DNA from: JAGREO01 sp020446285
GTDB taxonomy: Bacteria > Pseudomonadota > Alphaproteobacteria > Geminicoccales > Geminicoccaceae
Direction: 5' to 3'
NCBI GenBank assembly: GCA_041398005.1
Contig: JAWKVP010000007.1
Span: 118,522-182,521, forward strand
DNA length: 64,000 nucleotides
Of this stretch, positions 9,067 through 17,295 are shown piece by piece; positions within the stretch are counted from its first letter, which is position 1; each line of letters starts with the position of its first letter. The position numbers and the translations under genes are program-made. A model generated the notes under the pieces. It was not told the DNA's origin. It saw nothing but the letters and a program-made list of their open reading frames with translations, and searched no databases.

Positions 9067-10488
9067 TCAGTTCGCCGGATCGGGGCGGTCGAGCCTCGAA
9101 ATCTGCCGCAGGCGTTCGAGCGGACCCCGCGGCGGATGCGGCGTTTCGCCCAGATCCTCGTGCGGCAGGGCATAGGCCGGACGCTGACCCGCGGCGAGGC
9201 GGACGATCTTGGGCGGACGCTGCCAGCGCACGCTGTCGAAGCGTCCCGTCGGCCCGTAGAGATGCCATTCGGGCAGAACCTCGCCGCTGTCATCGCAGAC
9301 CCAGCAATCGTCGGGCTGGGCGTCGAGCGTCTTGGCGAGCCAGCTTCGCGCCTTTTCATGACCGCCGCCGCTCTCGCGCTCGAAATCGGCATAAAGCCGG
9401 TAGACGCCCGCGGTGGGATCGCGTTCGAGGGCGGCATCGAGATGCTTTCTGGCGGTTTTCCATTCCCCGGCGGCCATCGCCAGTTCGGCCATCACGACAT
9501 GGGTCAGGGCATGGCCCGGCTGCAGGCTTTCCAGCCTTGCAAAGCGTCTGAGCCGTGAGGACGGATCCTCGCCATCCTCGAGCCGCGCATAGGCGTCGGC
9601 GATTTCCGGGTGCGGCGCCAGCTCCCAGCCGCGTTCGAGGATCTTCCTTGCCTGTCCGGCACGGCCGAGGGCAGCGGCAACGGAAGCGGCCAGCACGGTC
9701 GAGGGAGAGAAATGCGCAAAGCGCCTGTTGGCCTCGCGGGCATAGGCCAGCGCGTCCTCGAGACGGTCGTCGTCGAGCGCCTCCTCGGCCATCATGTGAT
9801 GCAGGAGCGCGCGCCGGCGCTGCAGTTCGTCAGAATCGAACAGCTTGAGCCGGCCGATCTGGTTGACGATCTCCATCGCCTCCTTCCAGAGCTCGGCGCG
9901 GGTCAGGAGATCGAACAGCGTGGTGAGGACCCAGGGGGTGCTGGGGCGCAGGGAATGGGCCTCGCGCGCCAGCGTCAGCGCTTCCTCGTAGGCACCGCGC
10001 TGGACGGCATCGGCCAGCAGCCCGCGCAGGCCGAGAAAGCGCGTTTCGGGTTCTTCGAGCATGTCCTTGAAGCGCAGCTGGGCGACATCCTCCTTGCCTT
10101 CGAGCTGTGCTGTCTGGGCGGAAAGCAGCAGGGTCGCCGGCTCGTCCTCGAGCAGGCGGGAAGCCTGACGGGAGTGCATCGCCGCTGCCACCGCATCACC
10201 GGCGGCGGCGGCGATCATGCCTTGCGAGAGCGCGTGATAGCCCGTGGTCTGGCGCTCGTGCCGTTTGCGTTCGCGCCGCCGGCCCGGCAGTCCCAGCAGC
10301 CAGTGCCAGATCTCGAACAGGATGACCGTGAGCAGCAGGATGACGACGACCCCGCCCACGAGAAGACCGCCATGAACCCGTATGTCATAGTCTTTCCATG
10401 CGATCGACACCATGCCGCTGTCGGCGAGCCATGCGCCGATGATCCCCAGAATGGACCAGACCGCGAGGAGAACGGCGAGGCGGATCAT
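9067..10488 (-). CDS. hemY: HemY-family tetratricopeptide membrane protein
   Basis: A 473-residue inner-membrane protein with two N-terminal transmembrane segments (about residues 3-22 and 40-66), then a long TPR-like helical region containing repeats such as GAYEEALTLAREAHSLRP. The N-terminal HemY domain and the position at the end of hemC-hemD-mitofilin identify it. It is not the protoporphyrinogen oxidase also called HemY in Gram-positives. Its exact role in haem biosynthesis is unresolved. The start overlaps the upstream stop by four bases (10485-10488). The C-terminal part has a zinc-finger-like CWVCDDSG stretch. It converges with the ATP-grasp gene, leaving 16 bp between the stops. Confidence 0.9.
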   Translation of the reverse strand: MIRLAVLLAVWSILGIIGAWLADSGMVSIAWKDYDIRVHGGLLVGGVVVILLLTVILFEIWHWLLGLPGRRRERKRHERQTTGYHALSQGMIAAAAGDAVAAAMHSRQASRLLEDEPATLLLSAQTAQLEGKEDVAQLRFKDMLEEPETRFLGLRGLLADAVQRGAYEEALTLAREAHSLRPSTPWVLTTLFDLLTRAELWKEAMEIVNQIGRLKLFDSDELQRRRALLHHMMAEEALDDDRLEDALAYAREANRRFAHFSPSTVLAASVAAALGRAGQARKILERGWELAPHPEIADAYARLEDGEDPSSRLRRFARLESLQPGHALTHVVMAELAMAAGEWKTARKHLDAALERDPTAGVYRLYADFERESGGGHEKARSWLAKTLDAQPDDCWVCDDSGEVLPEWHLYGPTGRFDSVRWQRPPKIVRLAAGQRPAYALPHEDLGETPHPPRGPLERLRQISRLDRPDPAN

Positions 10489-11546
10489 GGGTCCGGCGGC
10501 GCCGCCAGGAGGTCGCGGACCGCCGATTCGAGTGCGGCGGTCGTCTGGCTGACACGCTCGCGGGCACGCGCATCACGAAGCCATGCGGCAAGTCCGGCGC
10601 CGCCTTCCTCGCGCAGGGGCTGCAGGGTCGCGATGGCCGAGGCGAGATCGCCGTCCCGCATCAGGCTGCGTCCGGCCGCGAGCGGGTCATCGGCGGCATG
10701 GCCTTCCCTTTGGATGGAAACGAGGCTTTGCAGATTGTCGGCGGTGCGTGTCATCCAGTCATCCCGCTCACGTCCGTAAGGTCCCTCGAGGATGAGCCCG
10801 TCGAGCCGCGCCGCAAGCGCTTCCTTTGTCTCGACCCCGTCGGCATAGGGACGCATGCGCTCGACCAGCCGTGCGAGGAAACCGTCATTGCCGACGAGGC
10901 CGGCGAGCCGTTCGAGCGGAGCGGCGAAGCTGCCGCCGTCGGCGAGGGCGTCGCGCAGATCGCCGACCAGAAGCGCCGCCGCCGCGATCCGGCCGTCGCC
11001 ACCCTCGCCGAGACGCGCACGCGTTTCGATCATGGCAACCCGCGCGGAAAGCTCGTCGGTGCGCCCGGCGAGATTCATGGCGAGTTCGTCGAGCTTCGCC
11101 GCCAGCGGTGCGGTGTCGGGTATCGTCCGTTGCGAGAGGGTTTCCTCGAGATGTCCGACGCGCTCCGTGGCCTCTTCGAGCTGCGTCCAGAGCGGGACGA
11201 GATGTGGTGCGAGTTCAGGCACCGCCGATGCCGGATCGCGCGTTTCGATGCGGGCGAAACGCTCCTCGATCGCGGCGATGCGCGCTTCATGGTCCCCAAC
11301 GGCCGGGGTCATGGCCTCGATCCGGTCGATACGCGACCCGAATTCCGTCAACCGCTGATCGATTTCCGCCAGCGATGACCGGATACCGGCATCATCCGGC
11401 GGCCCGTGCAGGCCGGCGGCGACGAAGATCCCGATGAGACCGCCGGCGACCGCGCTGGCGACGGGTATCCAGATCCACATGATCCGCCTTTTCTGCTGGT
11501 CGGTTGATGGCTCGCGAGCCGGAGTAGCGCTTCGGGCTAGCATCAA
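10485..11546 (-). CDS. Mitofilin-family inner-membrane protein
   Basis: A 353-residue protein with a short cytoplasmic N-terminus, one transmembrane helix (WIWIPVASAVAGGLIGIFVA, near residues 24-43) and a coiled-coil-rich periplasmic region typical of alphaproteobacterial Mic60/mitofilin homologues, which shape membranes and sit between hemD and hemY. The first ATG overlaps the hemD stop by four bases (11543-11546). A second in-frame ATG at 11480 (MWIWIPV), with AAAAGGCGG upstream, is a real alternative start. Confidence 0.88.
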   Translation of the reverse strand: MMLARSATPAREPSTDQQKRRIMWIWIPVASAVAGGLIGIFVAAGLHGPPDDAGIRSSLAEIDQRLTEFGSRIDRIEAMTPAVGDHEARIAAIEERFARIETRDPASAVPELAPHLVPLWTQLEEATERVGHLEETLSQRTIPDTAPLAAKLDELAMNLAGRTDELSARVAMIETRARLGEGGDGRIAAAALLVGDLRDALADGGSFAAPLERLAGLVGNDGFLARLVERMRPYADGVETKEALAARLDGLILEGPYGRERDDWMTRTADNLQSLVSIQREGHAADDPLAAGRSLMRDGDLASAIATLQPLREEGGAGLAAWLRDARARERVSQTTAALESAVRDLLAAPPDP

Positions 11547-12259
11547 GCCGCGGAACCATCAAGGGGACCGTCCAGCTGGCGGAGCAGGGAGGTGAGGCAT
11601 GGCCGGCGGCTGATGCGGATGTCGCGTGCACCGAGGGGGGCGGCCGCATCGGCGATGGCCCGACTGAGAGCGAGGATGCAGAGTCCGCGGGCGATACCGG
11701 CAAGGCCGAGCCTGTCGATGATTTCACAGAAAAGCCGCGCCGCGCGTGGCGACATGAGTGCGACAGCGTCGACCGAGCGACGGCGCAGCGCCTCGCCGAC
11801 GAGCCCGTCCGCCTCGATCACCCGTTCCATGGCATAGACCACGACGCGTTCGCAGGTCAGGCCGGCGCCACGAAGCTCGTCCGCGAGATTGCCCGCCACC
11901 TCGCGTCCGGCGAAGTGGACGAGCCTGGATCCGCGCGCGAAACCGTGATCCCGTATCATCCGGGCAAGTTCGCGCCAGTCGCTGCGGCCGGCGATGACGG
12001 TTCCCGCACCCGCCTCGCGCGCGGCTCTCTCGCTCGCGCATCCGACCGTGAATACCGGTCTTTGCGGCAAGCCGGCGAGGGCCTGTGCGGCACGGGGGCT
12101 TGTGAGGATCCAGCCGTCGGCCTCGCCGATCCGTCCCGGATCGAAGGTGAACGGAACCTGTCGTGTGAGCGGGCAGACCAGTGCCTGGTGCCCGCGCTCG
12201 CGGATGGCCCCGGCCATGAGCGTGGCGGCCGGCTCCGGTCGGGTCACAAGGATGTTCAT
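11543..12259 (-). CDS. hemD: Uroporphyrinogen-III synthase
   Basis: Cyclises hydroxymethylbilane, the product of HemC, to uroporphyrinogen III. It has 238 residues, as expected for the family. Sequence is weakly conserved, as is usual for HemD; recognisable stretches are ILVTRPEPAATLMA at the N-terminus, the interdomain region LVHFAGREVAGNL and VDAVALMSPRAARLF in the second half. Its ATG overlaps the hemC stop by four bases, which supports both start and assignment. Confidence 0.92.
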   Translation of the reverse strand: MNILVTRPEPAATLMAGAIRERGHQALVCPLTRQVPFTFDPGRIGEADGWILTSPRAAQALAGLPQRPVFTVGCASERAAREAGAGTVIAGRSDWRELARMIRDHGFARGSRLVHFAGREVAGNLADELRGAGLTCERVVVYAMERVIEADGLVGEALRRRSVDAVALMSPRAARLFCEIIDRLGLAGIARGLCILALSRAIADAAAPLGARDIRISRRPCLTSLLRQLDGPLDGSAA

Positions 12260-13164
12260 GGATTGGAGAAGAAGCCGGGGCCGGTGACGGAACGGACCTC
12301 GTCGCCTAGGGCGGCGGCAGCGGCGGCGGCCTCGTCGACGGACAGGCTGGCCTCGCGGCGAACGGTTTCGCTGCCGTCGGGACGGGCGACGACGGAGCGG
12401 AAATCCAGCCTGTCGCCGGAGATCGTCGCATGGGCGGCGATGGGTGTGCGGCAGGAACCGTCGAGACTGGCCAGAAAGGCGCGCTCGGCATCGACGCAGA
12501 TACCCGTTTCGACGTGATGAACGCTCGCCAGCAGCGCGCCGATATCATCGCGGCGAAGGGCGTATTCGATCCCGATCGCTCCCTGTGCCACCGCCGGCAG
12601 CATCTCGTCGACGGGAATGGGTGTCGCTGTTCCGTCATCCATGCCGAGGCGATCCAGTCCGGCCCTGGCGAGAAGCGTGGCGTCGAACGTGCCGTCCGCG
12701 ATGCGCTGGAGGCGCGTCTGCACACTGCCGCGAAGCGTGGAGATGCGCAGATCGGGGCGGCGGGCGAGAAGCAGCGCGCCACGCCTGAGCGATGCGGTGC
12801 CGACATGCGCTCCCTGCGGCAATCCGGCGATGTTGCCGGCGATCCGCGAGACGAGTGCGTCGCGCGGATCGGCCCTCGGCAGCATCGCGCCGATGGCAAG
12901 ACCATCCGGCAATGTGGTGGGCATGTCCTTCATCGAGTGCACGGCAATGTCGATGCGGCCGTCGAGAAGCTGCTCCTCGATCTCCTTGGTGAACAGGCCC
13001 TTGCCGCCGATTTCCGCCAGCGGGCGGTCGAGAATGTGGTCACCCGTCGTCCGGATCACGACGATTTCGGCGGTGCGGGCGAGGGCGTCCCTGACCATGT
13101 GCGCCTGCGCCAGCGCCAGTGGCGACCCCCGTGTGCCGATGCGGATGGAAGCGGCGGCGGGCAA
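12256..13164 (-). CDS. hemC: Porphobilinogen deaminase (hydroxymethylbilane synthase)
   Basis: Polymerises four porphobilinogens to hydroxymethylbilane using a covalently bound dipyrromethane cofactor. It has 302 residues. Motifs are IGTRGSPLALAQA at the N-terminus, HSMKDMPTTLPDGL near residue 82, TASLRRGALL near 127, and the cofactor-binding Cys in LDGSCRTPIAAHA near 240. The start is TTG at 13164, preceded nine bases upstream by GGAG; no better in-frame ATG is present. First gene of the hemC-hemD-mitofilin-hemY run. Confidence 0.95.
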   Translation of the reverse strand: MPAAASIRIGTRGSPLALAQAHMVRDALARTAEIVVIRTTGDHILDRPLAEIGGKGLFTKEIEEQLLDGRIDIAVHSMKDMPTTLPDGLAIGAMLPRADPRDALVSRIAGNIAGLPQGAHVGTASLRRGALLLARRPDLRISTLRGSVQTRLQRIADGTFDATLLARAGLDRLGMDDGTATPIPVDEMLPAVAQGAIGIEYALRRDDIGALLASVHHVETGICVDAERAFLASLDGSCRTPIAAHATISGDRLDFRSVVARPDGSETVRREASLSVDEAAAAAAALGDEVRSVTGPGFFSNP

Positions 13165-13203
13165 TTCGTTTCTCCGGGCTTTGACACTGCATGACGGCGC
13201 TTC

Positions 13204-13243
13204 TAGATCGTTTCCCGACCAGATGAAATCGGGAAACGATCTA
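13204..13243. repeat. Perfect 15-bp palindrome
   Basis: TAGATCGTTTCCCGA (13204-13218) and its exact complement (13229-13243) flank a 10-base loop in the hemC/tsaD divergent region. It has no T-run and stands between diverging genes, so a repetitive palindrome or binding site is likelier than a terminator. Confidence 0.7.
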
Positions 13244-13254
13244 TCTGTTTGTTA

Positions 13255-13359
13255 TGACGCATTTCCTGATCGTTCGGATTGTTCCGTCCGAACGGGAAAA
13301 GCTTTTGTTCTGACGCATTTCCTGATCGTTCGGGCTGTTCCGCCCGAACGGGAAAAGCT
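13255..13359. repeat. Two tandem 49-bp hairpin repeats
   Basis: Copies at 13255-13303 and 13311-13359 match at 46 of 49 positions. Each holds a hairpin CGTTCGG...CCGAACG and ends GGGAAAAGCT. The three differences all fall in the stem. One pair is compensatory (A-T in the first copy, G-C in the second) and the other turns a T-G wobble into C-G, so structure is kept. They lie upstream of tsaD. Confidence 0.75.
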
Positions 13360-13416
13360 ATGGCAGGGCCGGTGTTCGGTGGCGATCATCGCGGGCGGGT
13401 TTGGGAGGTCTTCGGC

Positions 13417-14475
13417 ATGATCGTTCTCGGCATCGAGACGAGTTGCGACGAAACGGGCGTGGCGCTGGTTTCATCGGATCGCCGGGTGCTGGCGGAGCAG
13501 TTATACTCCCAGCTCGACGCGCATGCCGTGTATGGCGGCGTCGTTCCGGAAATCGCCGCGCGCGCCCATGTCGAGCGGCTCGACCTTTTGATCTCGGCGG
13601 CCATGAACGAGGCCGGCCTGCAATTCCCCGATCTCGCCGGCATTGCCGTGACCTGCGGCCCCGGTCTCATCGGCGGTCTCATCGTCGGTCTGGTCACCGC
13701 ACGGGCGATCGGTGCCGCAACCGGATTGCCGCTCATTGCCGTCAACCATCTCGAGGCGCATGCGCTCACCGCGCGGCTGACCGACGGAATCGAATTTCCC
13801 TACACGCTGCTGCTCGTCTCCGGCGGCCATGCCCAGCTGCTCGAGGTCAGCGGCGTCGGCCGCTACCGGCGCCTCGGCAGCACGATCGATGATGCCGTCG
13901 GCGAGGCATTCGACAAGGTGGCGAAGATGCTCGGCCTCGGTTATCCGGGCGGCCCGGCGGTCGAACGCATGGCCCGCCGCGGCGATCCGGCGCGCTTCGA
14001 CCTGCCGCGCCCGCTTCTCAATCGCGCCGACTGCAACTTCTCCTTCTCCGGCCTCAAGACCGCCTGCCGCCTCGCCATCCTCAAGGAGGAAATTTCCGAA
14101 GGTGACGATCAGGCCATCGCCGATCTGTGCGCCTCGTTTCAGGCGGCGGTCGGCGATTGTCTGGTCGACCGGACGCGACGCGCATTGGCACGGACGAGGA
14201 CGGCAGGTTCCGGAGAGCGGCGGCTGGTCGTTGCCGGAGGTGTCGCCGCCAATGCCTCCATCGGCGCGAGGCTTCGCGAGCTTGCGGCGGTCGAGCGGGT
14301 GGCACTGCACGTCCCTCCCGCACGTCTGTGCACCGACAATGGCGTGATGATCGCCTGGGCCGGGCTCGAACGGCTCGCCTGCGGCCGGGGCGACGAGTTC
14401 CCGCTCGCGGCAAGGGCCCGCTGGCCCCTCGATCCCGCCGCCGAACCCCTTGCTGGCGCCGGCGTGAAGGCCTGA
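13417..14475 (+). CDS. tsaD: tRNA threonylcarbamoyladenosine biosynthesis protein TsaD
   Basis: Catalytic subunit for the t6A37 modification of ANN-decoding tRNAs. It has 352 residues. IETSCDETGVAL at the N-terminus and the metal-binding HLEAH at 111-115 are the family marks; LLLVSGGHAQL, GEAFDKVAKMLGLGYPGGP and the late CTDNGVMIAWAG are also present. I start at ATG 13417, which has GGGAGG about eight bases upstream, rather than at the longer open frame from 13279, which would run through the hairpin repeats. It diverges from hemC, the common alphaproteobacterial arrangement. Confidence 0.96.
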   Translation: MIVLGIETSCDETGVALVSSDRRVLAEQLYSQLDAHAVYGGVVPEIAARAHVERLDLLISAAMNEAGLQFPDLAGIAVTCGPGLIGGLIVGLVTARAIGAATGLPLIAVNHLEAHALTARLTDGIEFPYTLLLVSGGHAQLLEVSGVGRYRRLGSTIDDAVGEAFDKVAKMLGLGYPGGPAVERMARRGDPARFDLPRPLLNRADCNFSFSGLKTACRLAILKEEISEGDDQAIADLCASFQAAVGDCLVDRTRRALARTRTAGSGERRLVVAGGVAANASIGARLRELAAVERVALHVPPARLCTDNGVMIAWAGLERLACGRGDEFPLAARARWPLDPAAEPLAGAGVKA

Positions 14476-14868
14476 CAGCGTGTTGAGCCCGGACGGGCGC
14501 GAAGGTTTCTAGGTAGAAGTCCTTAGTTGTGGATGGCGTTGCAAATTTGTGATAGGCGAAACGAAATCGTGTATTTTTCGTACCTTGTCCGGTCATGTCA
14601 CCGTCAGCGTTACTGATACAGCGCAGGATGGTATTCTGAAGTAACGCACGAGGTGGATAAATGGCGATTATTCGCGTAATGCGACAATAATATCCTGCCG
14701 GGTGCGTTGGTCGCTCGTAGCAGGGGCCGTCAAGTCAATGGAGACCGTCGGGTTCATGGAAGATTTCATGCACCATACCCTGTCGGCCGGTTCTGTCGGC
14801 GCATGCGGAGCGACAGGTGACAATCGCCTGCGGCGCGGTGCTCGTGCCCAGGCGCAATCACTTCGTTC
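14476..14868. other. 393-bp intergenic region downstream of tsaD
   Basis: No gene recognised. It is visibly more AT-rich than its surroundings in the middle (14510-14700). It begins with CAGCGTGTTGA (14476-14486), identical to the end of the MITE-like element at 7257, and ends in a palindromic repeat. A short frame from ATG at about 14661 codes only ten residues. It probably contains the promoter of the next gene. Confidence 0.5.
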
Positions 14869-14875
14869 ATGCGCC
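14851..14875. repeat. Short palindromic repeat overlapping a start codon
   Basis: GGCGC (14851-14855) and GCGCC (14871-14875) flank AATCACTTCGTTCAT. Nearly the same core (AGGCGCATTCACTTCGTTCAT) is in the hairpin at 42070-42112. The ATG used by the next gene (14869) lies inside this element. Confidence 0.6.
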
Positions 14876-15870
14876 AGATGACCCGTTCCCGGATCAAGAC
14901 GCTCCTGCGCTATTTCGTCAGTTTCGGCCTGATCGGATGGCTCGTCGCCGGTCTCGACCTGCAGGAGCTGGATGACGGCCTGCGGCGCGCGGAACTGAAG
15001 TGGCTCCTGCTCGCCCATCTCCTCACGCCAGCGGCACTGGCCTTCAGCGTGTGGAAGTGGCGGCTCCTGCTCGAGGCCCATGGACATTCCCTGTCGCGGC
15101 GATCGCTTTGGGGCTTCTATCTCCTCGGCAAGCTCGCGAGCAATTTCATGCCCTCCAATGTCGGCGGCGACTTCATCCGCGTGGCACTGGCATCGCGCGC
15201 GCTCGGGCCGTCGAGCTGGCCGGCCGTCACCGGCTCGATCCTCGTGGAGCGCCTGACCGGCCTGATCGGCCTGTTCATCTCGCTGTTCGCCGGGGCGGCC
15301 CTGCATTTCCAGTGGGTACGCCAGCTGGATCTGCTGTTTCCGATCCTTGCCGGCGCGCTTGCCATTCTCGTTGCCTGTTTTCTGATCTTTTCCCGCAGCT
15401 CGAACCGTCTTCTGGCGTGGATGGGCGGCTGGCCGCTGATGGAGCGGCCGGTCAGTCTGCTGATGAAGCTGCATGACGCCTGCCTGACCTATTCGCGCAG
15501 GCCGGCGCTGCTGACGGGCTGCATCGCGATCAGCGTCCTGTTCTATGTGCTGATCGCCTTTCAGGTCTGGGTGCTGTGCTGGGCATTCCCATGGGTGGAG
15601 GTCAGCTGGACAACCCAGCTCGTCCTGTTCGGGATCGTCGCGCTGGTATCGTTTCTGCCGATTTCGATCAATGGCTACGGCGTGCAGGAGAGCGTGCATG
15701 TGCTGCTGTTGATGTCGCTCGGTTTCGCCCAGCACGAGGCCCTGATCATCGCCCTGGGCTATCGCGCCATCCTGCTCGGTCCGGCTCTGGTCGGTGCGCT
15801 GTTGTTCGCATCGAGCGGCTTCGTCCGTTCGATCTTCCACCGCTCGGCCGCCACCACCGGCGTTTCCTGA
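14869..15870 (+). CDS. Lysylphosphatidylglycerol synthase-type transmembrane protein (UPF0104)
   Basis: A 333-residue polytopic inner-membrane protein with about eight transmembrane segments. The family signature SNFMPSNVGGDFIR is near residue 90 and VERLTGLIGLF near 127. The family includes the flippase half of MprF and AglD-like proteins, and members often sit near lipid or polysaccharide genes. There is no soluble aminoacyl-transferase domain, so lysyl-PG synthesis is not supported. The first ATG lies inside a palindromic repeat and lacks a ribosome site; ATG 14878 (third codon on) is an alternative. Confidence 0.85.
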   Translation: MRQMTRSRIKTLLRYFVSFGLIGWLVAGLDLQELDDGLRRAELKWLLLAHLLTPAALAFSVWKWRLLLEAHGHSLSRRSLWGFYLLGKLASNFMPSNVGGDFIRVALASRALGPSSWPAVTGSILVERLTGLIGLFISLFAGAALHFQWVRQLDLLFPILAGALAILVACFLIFSRSSNRLLAWMGGWPLMERPVSLLMKLHDACLTYSRRPALLTGCIAISVLFYVLIAFQVWVLCWAFPWVEVSWTTQLVLFGIVALVSFLPISINGYGVQESVHVLLLMSLGFAQHEALIIALGYRAILLGPALVGALLFASSGFVRSIFHRSAATTGVS

Positions 15871-15894
15871 CCGTTTTCACTTCCGCACAAAAAT

Positions 15895-15937
15895 GACCAT
15901 GCTCGCGACGCCACAAGGGACGACCGCGGGCATGGTC
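15895..15937. terminator. Stem-loop between convergent genes
   Basis: GACCATGC (15895-15902) and GCATGGTC (15930-15937) pair in the 118-bp gap between the UPF0104 gene and the small membrane protein gene. The loop is long and there is no T-run, so a terminator role is only a guess from position. Confidence 0.3.
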
Positions 15938-15988
15938 TCGTGGAACGACGGTGTGACCGCGACCCCCGCGTGGGCGTCCTGTACCCGG

Positions 15989-16165
15989 TCAGTCCCTGGG
16001 AGCGGGCTCGGTGGCCCGGTGGATGAGCGCGAACACCACCACGATCCCGAAGATGCACAGGCCCCAGCCGAAGATCGCGAAGGGGACATCGCGGGCCTGC
16101 GCGGCGAGGCCGAGGCCGAACAGGCTCAGGAGGGCCATGAAGGCGCCGGAAAAAAGCTGGCTCAT
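15989..16165 (-). CDS. Small two-helix membrane protein
   Basis: A 58-residue protein starting MSQLFSGAFMALLSLFGLGL, with two predicted transmembrane segments (about residues 5-22 and 27-46) and an acidic tail. Not recognised. It starts seven bases after the DUF2189 gene stops, so the two are co-transcribed and probably work together in the membrane. The longer open frame from 16219 overlaps the DUF2189 gene and is less likely. Confidence 0.65.
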   Translation of the reverse strand: MSQLFSGAFMALLSLFGLGLAAQARDVPFAIFGWGLCIFGIVVVFALIHRATEPAPRD

Positions 16166-16172
16166 GATGGTC

Positions 16173-16970
16173 TCACCCTTCTTCGACGGGATCGAGTTCG
16201 ACGGTGTCGCGATAGGCATGCCAGGTGGCGTGGCCGATCAATGGCAGGGTCACGACGAGGCCGAGATAGAGCGTGAGCAGGCCGACCATGCTGAAGACAA
16301 CGATCAGCGCCGCCCAGAACAGCATCGGTCCGGGATTGGTCTGCACCGCCTTGAAGCTCGTGGCGATGGCCTCGATCACGTTCATCTCCGGATGGTCGAG
16401 CAGCATCGGAATGGAGACGACACTGATGGCGAACGCGAGCAGGGAGAGGATGGAGCCGATCGCCGAGCCGACGATGAGGAACTTCCAGCTGCCGGCGGAG
16501 AGGAAGGTCTCGACGAACAGGTTCTCGAAGGATGGCGGATCCATGCCGAAATAGAGGAAGAACAGCAGTGCGGCGATGCGCGCCCAGAGGAACATCAGCA
16601 GCATGAGCGCCACACCCATGAGTGCGAGCTGCGACAGATTGCGCCCGAAGGATGCAAGCGCGTCGCTGATGGACGAGGATTGTCCGCTCTCCAGCCGCCG
16701 GCTGACCTCGTAGACGCCGACGGTAAGGATCGGACCGACGATCAGAAAGCCCGCCATCAGCGGCAGGATCAGATAGACCGCATCCATGGCATAAAGGCCG
16801 GCGGTGATCACATAGCCCGTGATCGCCGCGAGTATTCCGTAAGTGAGCCCGACCGTGGGCTCCGCGCGAAAATCCTTCCAGCCCCGGGCCAGCCACGACC
16901 AGGGCTGGTCCATCTCGAGCCTTTTTATGATCGCTTTCGGGTGTGCGAAAACCGGTACGGCCTCTGCCAT
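16173..16970 (-). CDS. DUF2189 integral membrane protein
   Basis: A 265-residue protein with about six transmembrane segments and the family pattern of WLARGWKDF near residue 30 followed by paired hydrophobic segments. Function unknown. The start at 16970 (MAEAVPVF) has GGAGGG six bases upstream; the ATG two codons earlier abuts that ribosome site. It diverges from ccoN, with the FNR-type box 87 bp upstream of its start. That position implies regulation with the oxidase and possibly a role in its biogenesis. Confidence 0.85.
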   Translation of the reverse strand: MAEAVPVFAHPKAIIKRLEMDQPWSWLARGWKDFRAEPTVGLTYGILAAITGYVITAGLYAMDAVYLILPLMAGFLIVGPILTVGVYEVSRRLESGQSSSISDALASFGRNLSQLALMGVALMLLMFLWARIAALLFFLYFGMDPPSFENLFVETFLSAGSWKFLIVGSAIGSILSLLAFAISVVSIPMLLDHPEMNVIEAIATSFKAVQTNPGPMLFWAALIVVFSMVGLLTLYLGLVVTLPLIGHATWHAYRDTVELDPVEEG

Positions 16971-17056
16971 CCTCATCCCTCCAATGCTCGCCCTACTTTC
17001 CGCATCCGACAACGGATTGGCAAGTCGCTTGGTAGTTCAAGAAGTCGCAGCCAAAC

Positions 17057-17070
17057 TTGACATGGATCAA
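17057..17070. promoter_or_regulatory. FNR/FixK-type binding site
   Basis: TTGACATGGATCAA matches the consensus TTGAT-N4-ATCAA at nine of ten fixed positions. Oxygen-responsive FNR/FixK regulators activate cbb3 oxidase operons through such sites. It lies 87 bp before the DUF2189 start and 226 bp before ccoN. Confidence 0.75.
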
Positions 17071-17140
17071 TGTCCGGCCGCGACTTTTCGACAGTTTCAC
17101 GAGCTGCGCGTCGTCCGTATGATGGAGCGCGACAGTTGAA

Positions 17141-17220
17141 GAAAAAGTCCCTTGCGGGGGCTTCCATCGGAAAAGTCCCCTGAAAGGGGGGGCTTCCGTT
17201 TGGAAGTTCCCTTGAGGGAT
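17141..17220. repeat. Imperfect tandem hairpin repeats upstream of ccoN
   Basis: Three related units begin near 17141, 17169 and 17201. The first two share GAAAA-GTCCC, a G-rich run and GGCTTCC; the third is shorter (GGAAGTTCCCTTGAGGGA). Each can fold as C-run against G-run. A further GC-rich palindrome follows at about 17231-17252. They would lie in the ccoN leader if transcription starts near the FNR box. Confidence 0.55.
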
Positions 17221-17295
17221 ACCGAAGGCAGTACCCCTGCGCAGGCGGGGGTGCCGCGCGTGGCATCCGGCCGCGCGGGGATACAGGAGAGCGGC

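Larger units (their letters stand above)
16971..17295. other. 325-bp divergent region between DUF2189 and ccoN
   Basis: No gene. It holds an FNR/FixK-type box (17057-17070), then from 17141 a block of short GC-rich hairpin repeats up to the ccoN ribosome site (AGGAGA, 17285-17290). Confidence 0.6.

Noticed and set aside
9067..10488. HemY read as protoporphyrinogen oxidase
   Set aside because: The sequence has two N-terminal helices and TPR-like repeats and no FAD-binding motif, so it is the proteobacterial HemY of unknown role.
14869..15870. Annotation as lysyl-phosphatidylglycerol synthase (MprF)
   Set aside because: Only the membrane flippase-like part is present; the aminoacyl-transfer domain is missing.
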